Of a stretch of DNA of 11,221 nucleotides, positions 4,629-11,221 are shown in pieces. The stretch is taken from the NCBI GenBank assembly GCA_900554545.1, contig USHW01000060.1:1-11221 (forward strand), in the 5' to 3' direction. The stretch comes from an uncultured Prevotella sp. GTDB taxonomy: Bacteria > Bacteroidota > Bacteroidia > Bacteroidales > Bacteroidaceae. Each line of letters begins with the position of its first letter. The first letter of the stretch is position 1. The notes below the pieces were generated by a model. The model had not been told where the DNA came from, searched no databases, and saw only the letters and a program-made list of their open reading frames with translations. The position numbers and the translations under genes are program-made.

Positions 4629-6416
4629 TCACTTTTCAGCCGCCACGGGCGGCTGCGCCTCGCCGGCTTTCTCCGCCCCGGCGGCCTGCGCGCCAGTCGC
4701 TGCGGCTGGCACCGCTTCCGCAGCCGGCGGCCCAACAGGGGCTTCGCCCTTGCTTATTCCGCCCTCGTTGATGAACTGTAGCGGAGCCGGACGCCGCGAG
4801 ATGTTCTTCAACTCGGTGCCGCTCGCCTTGCCACGCCAGTTGAAAATGTCGTATTTGTCGCGCGGACGGATATAGTCGAACCATACGAACGACGGCAGTG
4901 TCTTCTTGTCAGGCGGGATTTGCGTTATCGGATACATCCTGCCCGTCTGCTTGCACGTCCATATACGCTGCAGCTTCCGCTCCTTCATGAACATGCGCAT
5001 TGTGTCAGTCTCGATATACCCCATGTTGGTGAACGAGCTGTCCCGGTCGTCCTGCATATAATAGATGGCCTGCACGTTGCCCACGGCCTCGGTCTTGTGG
5101 ATTTCCCCGTTCTCGAAGAAACCGAACATCTCGCGCGACGACACTTGGTTGAACTTCAAACTGTCGCGCAGCATCTCTACCGAAAGCGCCTGGTTGATAA
5201 CGTGTGCGCGGTCAACGGTGGAGTCCTTCATGTACACCTTGATAACCTCGCCAAGCAGCTGGCGGTTTACATTCCATGTGATGGGGTCCTTGTACATGGT
5301 CAGGCATGAGTCCTGCGTGTTGTACACAAGCGAGTCGCACACGGCCTGCACGTCTGTGCGGAACGCCCTTACCTTATAATAACAGTGCGCCGTGCGGTAC
5401 ACCGAGTCGGTGTTGATGTTGAAAGTGTACACCTTCATCGTGTCCGAATGCACAAACAGGGTGTCGCCCTGCGAATAGTCTTTCAGCACGGCACTGTCGG
5501 TAGCCATGGCGTAGCCGGTACTGTCGTTATACCAGAAATAGTTGCTTGTCATGGCATTCTTGTTCACCGTATCGTTATACACCACGTTGCCGAAGCCCTG
5601 GCTAACCTTGGTCTTGTCGTCGTTGAACAGGCTGTCGGCAGTCAGCGTCTTGCCATTGTTCTCAAGCGTGGAGCGGCCATACAGCCTCGAATAGTCCTTG
5701 TTGGTGTCGTAATATCCCTGCGAAGTGTGGATGACACTTCCGTCCGACGTGATTTTTGAAGGGCCTACGATATGCGCCATCGACGTCTGAGTGTCGTAGT
5801 GAAGGGTGTCCGTCTCAAGCACGAACTTCGGGTTCTTAAGGTTCACGCTGTAATTGAACACGGCCTGGCGAGTCTCCGTATCGTATTCTCCCCAGTCCGA
5901 AACGAGCACGTTGTCCTTGTCAATCATCTTGCCGCCCTCGAAGAAATAGCCTATGCCATACAGGCGGTCATAGTTAAGGCTGTCGGTGTAGAGCTTCGTC
6001 TTGCGGTGTGTAAGCACAACATTATAACGCGCCTCCGCCATCTGGTCGTTGCCGTTGTAATACGCATAGTCGCTGAACAGCGACAGAGTGTCGCCCTGAT
6101 ACATCCTGACATGGCCGAAAGCGCGGAACGAATTGCTTTCCTGATAAAAATAAGCGCTGTCACAATACAGCTTCGCCCCTTTGTGGCTGAACGCCACATT
6201 GCCGTTAAGCACCTGGGCGCCGGGCACCGGCCCGAACTGGTCGAACCACAGACGGTCGGCGTGCAGCAGGTACACGCGCTCGTTGTCCTTGGCACGCGCC
6301 TTCTTCTTAGGAGCCTGGCGCGACTGCACCAAGCTAAGCCCAAAAAGGCATAGGACTGCCGCTATCAGCACCCTATGCCCACGGAAAATAGCCTTGATAT
6401 TATAGTTCTTCGTCAT
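4629..6416 (-). CDS. OstA/LptA-like protein, probable lipopolysaccharide transport component
   Basis: The protein is 595 residues with an N-terminal signal or anchor helix (about 15-31, RVLIAAVLCLFGLSLV). It matches the Bacteroidota OstA-like family (OstA_2), relatives of the periplasmic LptA bridge and the N-domain of LptD that carry lipopolysaccharide to the outer membrane. Residues about 45-450 are a long series of beta-strand repeats of the form (A/T)DSLxY, GxVxxxxGD and YDT, such as GAKLYCDSAYF, TKLYTDSLNYD and QAVCDSLVYN, as in a beta-jellyroll stack. The family level is clear, while the lipopolysaccharide role rests on homology. The last 40 residues (556-595) are an Ala/Pro/Glu-rich low-complexity tail. 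Its ATG overlaps the TGA of the SurA-like gene as ATGA, so translation is probably coupled. That fits a shared task in outer membrane assembly. Confidence 0.85.
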   Translation of the reverse strand: MTKNYNIKAIFRGHRVLIAAVLCLFGLSLVQSRQAPKKKARAKDNERVYLLHADRLWFDQFGPVPGAQVLNGNVAFSHKGAKLYCDSAYFYQESNSFRAFGHVRMYQGDTLSLFSDYAYYNGNDQMAEARYNVVLTHRKTKLYTDSLNYDRLYGIGYFFEGGKMIDKDNVLVSDWGEYDTETRQAVFNYSVNLKNPKFVLETDTLHYDTQTSMAHIVGPSKITSDGSVIHTSQGYYDTNKDYSRLYGRSTLENNGKTLTADSLFNDDKTKVSQGFGNVVYNDTVNKNAMTSNYFWYNDSTGYAMATDSAVLKDYSQGDTLFVHSDTMKVYTFNINTDSVYRTAHCYYKVRAFRTDVQAVCDSLVYNTQDSCLTMYKDPITWNVNRQLLGEVIKVYMKDSTVDRAHVINQALSVEMLRDSLKFNQVSSREMFGFFENGEIHKTEAVGNVQAIYYMQDDRDSSFTNMGYIETDTMRMFMKERKLQRIWTCKQTGRMYPITQIPPDKKTLPSFVWFDYIRPRDKYDIFNWRGKASGTELKNISRRPAPLQFINEGGISKGEAPVGPPAAEAVPAAATGAQAAGAEKAGEAQPPVAAEK

Positions 6417-7858
6417 CTAACCCAACCTTCGTAACGGAAATCACAACCTTTGTAGCGGTCGTTGATGCGCACATACGTAGTCTTTATTTTGTCCTGAATC
6501 CACTTCTCAATGAATTCCTCCCTGCGCTTGGCCAGGACAATGTTCTTCATCGTCTGGAAGTCTTCGGTGATTGTGGCGCGGTGCGTTTCCACGCGGTTCT
6601 TCAGTTTCACCACAGCACATACCGTCTTACCGTTCTTCTCGCTTATCATCTGGAACGGAGCGGAAACTTCGCCCACCTTGAGCGTGTCCACCACCTTCGC
6701 TATTTCCGACGGAAGGTTGCGCATCTGGAAACGGCTCGTCATGCGGCCGTCATCACCCATGTTCGCCATCAGGCCGTTGTTGTTGCGCGTGTCCTTGTCG
6801 TCAGACAAGAAAGAAGCGGCCTCCTCAAACGAGAACTTGCCCGCACGGACGTTGTCCGCTATTGAGTCAAGCTGCGACTTGGCCATGTCTATCTCTTCCT
6901 GCGTCACCCTCGGCTTCAGCAGAATGTGCCTAACCTTGATTTTGTCGCCGCGTTTGTCGATAAGCTGGATGATGTGGAAGCCGAACTCCGTTTCCACAAT
7001 CTTGGATATTTTCTTCGGGTCGGTCAGGTTGAAGGCCACGTTCGCGAACGTAGGGTCAAGCATGCCACGCCCTACATAGTCCTGAAACGCACCGCCCTGG
7101 CGCGCCGTTCCCGGGTCTTCCGAATACAATGTGGCAAGCGTAGCAAACGAAGTCTCGCCCTTGGTGACACGCTCCGTATAGTCGCGAAGCTCGTTTTTCA
7201 CGCGGTCTATCTCCGTCTGTGCAACCTTCGGCTGACGGGTTATAATCTGGATTTCAACCTCCGTGGGGATAATGGGCAGGCTGTCTTCCGGCAAACTGCT
7301 GAAATAACGGCGCACATCGGCCGGCGACACAGCAATGTCCTGCACAAGCTGTTCCCTCTCACGGTCAATCATAAGCCTGTCGCGGAAATCGTCATGCAGC
7401 GTCTGCCGCAACTCCGAAAGGCTCATGTTCTTGTATTCCTCAAGCTTTTCCTTGCCTCCTGCCGTCTGAATCCAGAAGTTTATCTGCTCCTCAACGCTGC
7501 GCGCCACGTCAGATTCGGTAACTTCCACCGAGTCGATTGCCGCCTGGTGCAGGAACAGCTTTTGCACGGCCAGCTGTTCAGGAATCAGGCAATCAGGATT
7601 GCCGTCCCACTTCATGCCGTCCATTTCGCTCTGCATCTTGACGTTCTCGACATCGGACAGTAGGATGGCTTCATCTCCTACAACCCATACAACCTCGTCA
7701 ACCACACTGGCGGGATTGGGTTCTTCGGCGACCGAATCCACCTTGGCTTCCGCCGAGTCGTCGTCCAACGCTCCGCCGCCTGCCGCATTCGCATTGACGC
7801 CGGCAATGAAAAACACCGACGCGGCAAGCCACAAAGCCGTTTTACCTGTTATCTTCAT
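6413..7858 (-). CDS. SurA-like periplasmic chaperone with two parvulin domains
   Basis: A 481-residue periplasmic peptidyl-prolyl isomerase and chaperone for outer membrane proteins. Residues 1-25 are a signal peptide (cut near NANA-A), followed by an acidic low-complexity stretch (about 30-50). A SurA_N-type helical chaperone region covers about 53-178 (VDEVVWVVGDEAILLSDVE is the family start). Parvulin domain 1 is about 200-303, with FATLATLYSEDPGTARQGG and FGFHIIQLI. Parvulin domain 2 is about 308-422, beginning VRHILLKP; its GG loop is altered to RNNNGLMANMGDD, so it may be less active. The C-terminal helix (about 430-465) completes the SurA layout. It follows the 477-residue parvulin gene after four bases and overlaps the OstA-like gene by four. 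In E. coli SurA assists LptD folding, which fits this order. It is likely transcribed from upstream. Confidence 0.9.
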   Translation of the reverse strand: MKITGKTALWLAASVFFIAGVNANAAGGGALDDDSAEAKVDSVAEEPNPASVVDEVVWVVGDEAILLSDVENVKMQSEMDGMKWDGNPDCLIPEQLAVQKLFLHQAAIDSVEVTESDVARSVEEQINFWIQTAGGKEKLEEYKNMSLSELRQTLHDDFRDRLMIDREREQLVQDIAVSPADVRRYFSSLPEDSLPIIPTEVEIQIITRQPKVAQTEIDRVKNELRDYTERVTKGETSFATLATLYSEDPGTARQGGAFQDYVGRGMLDPTFANVAFNLTDPKKISKIVETEFGFHIIQLIDKRGDKIKVRHILLKPRVTQEEIDMAKSQLDSIADNVRAGKFSFEEAASFLSDDKDTRNNNGLMANMGDDGRMTSRFQMRNLPSEIAKVVDTLKVGEVSAPFQMISEKNGKTVCAVVKLKNRVETHRATITEDFQTMKNIVLAKRREEFIEKWIQDKIKTTYVRINDRYKGCDFRYEGWVR

Positions 7859-7862
7859 ATAT

Positions 7863-9296
7863 TTATCTGCTATGCTTGTTTACTGTTTCCAACACGTCGC
7901 GGTAAACCTCGATGGGGTACTTCTTCCTCAGCTCGGCCACCCACTGCTTTTCAAGCATCTCCTGATAATCGGCCGTAACAAGCCCCCTCACGTCCTCATA
8001 GCTTTCAGGTTTCTTCTTGAGAAGCTTGCCATAAACAGCGTCGATGGGGAAATCCTTGAGTTGGGTGACGGTAGTGTCCTTGCCGAAAACCATCTTGTCG
8101 ATGTACGCATTGTCACCTTCCTTGAATATACCTTTCTCCACACGTATCCTGAGAACGGAATCGTTGTTGAACGTGGAACGGAGAACATCGGCCCACTTGC
8201 TGAACGGTACGCCCTCGACACATTCGCGAACGGCTTTCACATCGTCGTTCGACTTCACATGGTACACCATGCCCTTGTATCTCGGTTCTGTCCAGTAATA
8301 CCGTTTCTTGTTCTTCTTGAAATACGCGGCAAGACCTTCCTCGTCCTTCGCGGCCTTCTCCCACACGGTGCGGTTGCTGATTTCATAGAGCAGAAGGCCG
8401 TCATGATACTCCTGCAAAAGGTACTTCACGTCAGGATTGCCTGCCGAAAGCTCGTCCGCCTTACGGCTCACCACATCCTCTCTTGACAGCGTTCCCCCTG
8501 ACTCTTTCACCAAATCATTGATTTTCCTGTCAATGATGCGTTCGCGCATTCCGCGCTTTTCAATGAAAGTCAGTATGTCGTTTTTAAGCGTGTCGAAGGG
8601 TTCAAGCTGCTTGCGCGCCTTCATCAGGATTATATGGTAGCCCACAGGAGACTCTACCACACCGCTCATCTGACCCGGCTGCAAGGCATACGCCGCGTCC
8701 TCAAACTCCTTGAAAGTCTGTCCCGGCTGAACCCACGGCAGCTCACCGCCGTTCTTCGCCGAACCGGGGTCTTGCGAATACTTGCGTGCAAGTTCGGCAA
8801 AATCAGCTCCGGCCTTCAACACATTATACAATGAATCAGCCCTGCGGTGCGCCTCCTCGTGCTTGTCTTCAGAAGCCTTCTGCTCCACATACATTAATAT
8901 ATGTGCCGGCTTGATAAGCCCGCGCGGCCCGATGTGTTCCTTTGTACGCTCGTACACGGCCTTGGCTTCGGCCAACATGTCAGTGCTGTCGACAAAGGCG
9001 GGACGCACTTCCTGGTCGCGGTACAAGGCGAACTCACGCCTGAAAGACGACAAGGTGTCCAGCTGCGCGTCGAGCGCGGCGGCCACCTTCAGCTTGTAAT
9101 TGACGAAAAGGTCTACATATTCGTCAACAGTCTTCCTGTCGATAACGTCGGCAGAGTTGTTTTTATTGTATGAATACTCGAATTCCGAGCGCGTTACGGG
9201 CACGCCGTTGATTTTCATCAGCACTGGGTCCGCCTGCTGCGCGTAAGCCATGCTTCCGCAAAGTAGCATGGCGGCGATGGTTGCAAAGAATTTCAT
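7863..9296 (-). CDS. Periplasmic peptidyl-prolyl isomerase with one parvulin (PpiC) domain
   Basis: The 477-residue protein has a signal peptide at 1-19 (MKFFATIAAMLLCGSMAYA, cut before QQ). A helical N-terminal region follows (about 22-120, with VLMKINGVPVTRSEFEYSYNKN typical of SurA/PpiC chaperones). The single parvulin domain at about 127-230 has the expected motifs: AHILM, FAELARKYSQDPGSAKNGGELPW and SPVGYHIILM. The remaining 245 residues are a long charged helical region without a second clear parvulin domain (SYWTEPRY-like strand pieces only), so it is not a plain SurA. I chose the ATG at 9296 because it starts the signal peptide; a TTG at 9320 would place eight residues before it. It lies 131 bp after guaB and four bases before the SurA-like gene, and probably acts with that chaperone on outer membrane clients. 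Confidence 0.9.
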   Translation of the reverse strand: MKFFATIAAMLLCGSMAYAQQADPVLMKINGVPVTRSEFEYSYNKNNSADVIDRKTVDEYVDLFVNYKLKVAAALDAQLDTLSSFRREFALYRDQEVRPAFVDSTDMLAEAKAVYERTKEHIGPRGLIKPAHILMYVEQKASEDKHEEAHRRADSLYNVLKAGADFAELARKYSQDPGSAKNGGELPWVQPGQTFKEFEDAAYALQPGQMSGVVESPVGYHIILMKARKQLEPFDTLKNDILTFIEKRGMRERIIDRKINDLVKESGGTLSREDVVSRKADELSAGNPDVKYLLQEYHDGLLLYEISNRTVWEKAAKDEEGLAAYFKKNKKRYYWTEPRYKGMVYHVKSNDDVKAVRECVEGVPFSKWADVLRSTFNNDSVLRIRVEKGIFKEGDNAYIDKMVFGKDTTVTQLKDFPIDAVYGKLLKKKPESYEDVRGLVTADYQEMLEKQWVAELRKKYPIEVYRDVLETVNKHSR

Positions 9297-9315
9297 CTCA
9301 TGTAAGTTATAAGTC

Positions 9316-9360
9316 GACAAGTGACAAGCAGACGAGCGACAAGCTGATGAGTGACGGACA
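9316..9360. repeat. Three 15-bp tandem repeats between guaB and the parvulin gene
   Basis: The units are GACAAGTGACAAGCA (9316-9330), GACGAGCGACAAGCT (9331-9345) and GATGAGTGACGGACA (9346-9360), with consensus GAYRAGYGACAAGCW. Each unit is itself two 7-8-bp half units. GCGACAAG (9336-9343) recurs inverted at 9376-9383 (CTTGTCGC), allowing a long-range stem. The array ends 20 bp before the ATG of the parvulin gene, so on the minus strand it lies in that gene's leader. Nothing else is seen in this 131-bp gap; no clear TAnnTTTG motif is visible. Confidence 0.7.
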
Positions 9361-9427
9361 GGCCCGATGATTTACCTTGTCGCCTGTTTTCCCGTTACCC
9401 GTCAGCCTGCACTTGTATGCTCGATTA

Positions 9428-10906
9428 TCATTCGGGTCTTGAATAGTTGGGCGCCTCGCTTGTGATTGAAATGTCGTGCGGATGGCTTTCAAGGACGCCT
9501 GCGTTGGTTATGCGGACAAACTTCGCTCCGTGCAGCGTCTCTATGTCCTTAGCGCCGCAGTAGCCCATGCCTGAACGCAGTCCGCCGCAGAGCTGGTAGA
9601 CAACTTCCTGCAAAGTGCCTTTGTACGGCACGCGGCCGGCGATGCCTTCGGGCACGAGTTTCTTAACGTCCTTGGTGTCAGCCTGGAAGTAACGGTCCTT
9701 AGAGCCGTTCTCCATGGCCTCGAGACTGCCCATTCCGCGGTAGCTCTTGAACTTTCGTCCGTTGAATATTATGGTGTCGCCGGGGCTTTCCTCCGTTCCG
9801 GCAACGAGCGAGCCTATCATCACGCTGTGTCCTCCTGCGGCCAAAGCCTTTACCACGTCGCCCGAATAGCGCAGTCCGCCGTCGGCGATAAGGGGCACAT
9901 CGGTGTCCTTCAAGGCGCAGGCAACATCATAAACGGCACTGAGCTGCGGCACACCTACGCCTGCAACAACGCGCGTTGTGCAGATGCTGCCCGGGCCGAT
10001 GCCCACCTTTACGGCGTCGGCTCCGTTGTCAACAAGCATCTTGGCAGCCTCTCCGGTAGCCACGTTGCCCACTACGATGTCAACGCCGGGGAACGAAGCC
10101 TTAGCCTCGCGCAGCTTTTCAACAACACCCTTCGAGTGTCCGTGGGCAGTGTCTATCACTATCGCGTCGGCGTTAGCCTCAACCAATGCCTGGATGCGGT
10201 CGAGCGTATCAACCGTGACTCCCACTCCGGCGGCCACGCGCAGACGGCCTTTATCGTCCTTGCAGGCCATGGGCTTGTCCTTGGCCTTGGTTATGTCCTT
10301 ATACGTTATAAGACCTACGAGCTTGTTGTCAGAGTCAACCACGGGGAGTTTCTCAATCTTGTTCTCCTGCAATATCTGCGCTGCGTCGGAAAGGTCGGTG
10401 CGCATGTGCGTGGTCACAAGGTTCTCGCAGGTCATCACCTCGTCGATTTTCCTGTCCAGACGGCGCTCGAAACGCAGGTCGCGGTTGGTCACGATGCCTA
10501 CCAGGTGGCCCTCGTCGTCAACAACAGGGATGCCGCCTATGTGGTATTCGGCCATCATGTTGAGCGCATCCTGCACTGTAGAGCCGCGGCGGATTGTCAC
10601 GGGGTCGTATATCATTCCGTTCTCGGCACGCTTCACTATAGCAACCTGGCGCGCCTGCTCGGCTATCGGCATGTTCTTGTGGATTACGCCGATGCCGCCT
10701 TCGCGTGCGATGGCTATGGCCATGGCCGACTCCGTAACGGTGTCCATCGCCGCAGTGACAAACGGGATGTTCAGCGCGATGTTGCGCGTGAACCGTGTTT
10801 TCAACTCTACCGTCTTGGGCAGCACTTCAGAATAAGCTGGGATTAAAAGGACGTCATCGAAAGTCAAACCGTCCATTACAATTTTATCTGCAACAAATGA
10901 TGACAT
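9428..10906 (-). CDS. guaB: Inosine-5'-monophosphate dehydrogenase (IMPDH)
   Basis: A full-length, 492-residue cytoplasmic enzyme that oxidises IMP to XMP with NAD, the committed step of guanine nucleotide synthesis. The TIM barrel begins at TFDDVLLIPAYSEVLP (15-30). It is interrupted by two CBS domains (about 98-150 and 158-212), the usual adenine/guanine nucleotide sensor. The catalytic loop GPGSICTTRVVAG contains the nucleophile Cys309. Substrate motifs ADGGLRYSGD (341-350) and SYRGMGSL (388-395) are intact. Arg405-Tyr406 in KDRYFQ form the flap dyad that activates water, and the mobile flap ends in EGIAGRVPYKG. The start is set by the family N-terminus MSSFVADKIV and has no Shine-Dalgarno sequence. 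A TAnnTTTG promoter element lies 26 bp upstream. The genes downstream to mutL may be served by this promoter. Confidence 0.98.
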   Translation of the reverse strand: MSSFVADKIVMDGLTFDDVLLIPAYSEVLPKTVELKTRFTRNIALNIPFVTAAMDTVTESAMAIAIAREGGIGVIHKNMPIAEQARQVAIVKRAENGMIYDPVTIRRGSTVQDALNMMAEYHIGGIPVVDDEGHLVGIVTNRDLRFERRLDRKIDEVMTCENLVTTHMRTDLSDAAQILQENKIEKLPVVDSDNKLVGLITYKDITKAKDKPMACKDDKGRLRVAAGVGVTVDTLDRIQALVEANADAIVIDTAHGHSKGVVEKLREAKASFPGVDIVVGNVATGEAAKMLVDNGADAVKVGIGPGSICTTRVVAGVGVPQLSAVYDVACALKDTDVPLIADGGLRYSGDVVKALAAGGHSVMIGSLVAGTEESPGDTIIFNGRKFKSYRGMGSLEAMENGSKDRYFQADTKDVKKLVPEGIAGRVPYKGTLQEVVYQLCGGLRSGMGYCGAKDIETLHGAKFVRITNAGVLESHPHDISITSEAPNYSRPE

Positions 10907-10931
10907 ATATTACTTGAAAATTTATTGCGTG

Positions 10932-10939
10932 CAAATTTA
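10932..10939 (-). promoter_or_regulatory. Bacteroidota-type -7 promoter element for guaB
   Basis: The minus strand reads TAAATTTG, a perfect TAnnTTTG -7 element 26 bp before the guaB ATG, predicting a leader of about 20 nt. At the -33 distance there is only a partial TGTG. It is the best candidate promoter for guaB and perhaps for the whole downstream block. Confidence 0.65.
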
Positions 10940-11221
10940 GCAAAAAAATCAATACGCACAGCCTCTTTCACGTTTTTTCTTAACTAAATAATGCAAAATA
11001 CAGCCATCACGCAACGCTGCGTAAGCCTGCACGCCGGCAACCGGCAACAATGTCACGGCATGCCGCAAAGCATGTCATGGCGCAGCCTACGCGCTGCCAT
11101 CAAGCCTCTTACCTACCGCCAGCCAACGCAGTTATCACCGCATTTTGCCACAATCCTGTAACCCGTTTGTCTTTTCCTGAAATAGGTTGACAGTTTTTGT
11201 TTAAATAAACTACATTATTTT
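10940..11221. other. Gene-free region upstream of guaB
   Basis: About 280 bases show no credible coding frame on either strand. Visible structure: a perfect 10-bp palindrome CGGCATGCCG near 11058, an imperfect inverted repeat from ATGGCGCAG to GCGCTGCCAT around 11077-11100, and an AT-rich right end. That end reads TTGACA, 18 bp, TACATT on the plus strand, or loosely TTTG and TAGGTTGA, which could be the start of a promoter for a plus-strand gene beyond the window. None is strong enough for a firm call. Confidence 0.45.

Noticed and set aside
4615..4632. GTG start for the small membrane protein overlapping the OstA-like stop
   Set aside because: It adds six unconserved residues; the ATG at 4614 gives the MGLFNQRK start typical of the family.
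9297..9320. TTG start eight codons upstream for the one-parvulin protein
   Set aside because: It would put polar residues before a textbook signal peptide that starts at the ATG at 9296.
9827..10846. Long plus-strand open frames opposite guaB (and similar ones opposite mutL and the OstA-like gene)
   Set aside because: They are antisense shadows of well-supported genes in GC-rich codon contexts, with no recognisable domains.

Overview
Most of the window (about 903-11221) is a Bacteroidota chromosome segment, probably from Bacteroidales and Prevotellaceae-like. All of its genes are on the minus strand. The signs are a Bacteroidota-type OmpA, an OstA_2-type protein, SurA-like parvulins, -7 promoter motifs of the TAnnTTTG type before guaB and ompA, and no Shine-Dalgarno sequences before its genes. 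Read in the direction of transcription (right to left), the order is: guaB (IMP dehydrogenase); a 477-residue one-parvulin chaperone; a 481-residue SurA-like chaperone with two parvulin domains; a 595-residue OstA/LptA-like protein; a 97-residue single-pass membrane protein of unknown function; mutL; and ompA with its own promoter. The gaps are short, with an ATGA overlap between the SurA-like gene and the OstA-like gene. The middle of the segment therefore looks like an outer-membrane-biogenesis block, bracketed by a purine synthesis gene and a mismatch repair gene.

The first ~900 bases look different. They hold the end of a plus-strand zinc-ribbon gene, a shared bidirectional terminator, a 96-residue minus-strand protein, and the 3' part of a YgjP-type (DUF45) metallopeptidase gene that stops dead at the ompA stop codon. 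The 96-residue gene has a strong GGAGG ribosome binding site and a sigma-70-type promoter (TTGACA, 17 bp, TATCCT). This is the style of Firmicutes (Clostridia), not Bacteroidota. The switch at about 899-903 is therefore either a contig misjoin or a very abrupt recombination junction.

The most interesting item is the 96-residue protein. Its second half matches the extreme C-terminus of class III (anaerobic) ribonucleotide reductase NrdD, including the glycyl-radical loop (RRITGYL, radical glycine candidate Gly63), but the catalytic barrel is absent. Its promoter spacer is filled by a near-consensus NrdR box. It could be a free-standing, replaceable glycyl-radical domain for NrdD, by analogy with GrcA/YfiD and pyruvate formate-lyase, or the detached tail of a split NrdD.

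Smaller structures not explained by genes are a 22-bp-period repeat with a long hairpin before mutL, a 15-bp tandem repeat between guaB and the first parvulin gene, and a gene-free stretch upstream of guaB.
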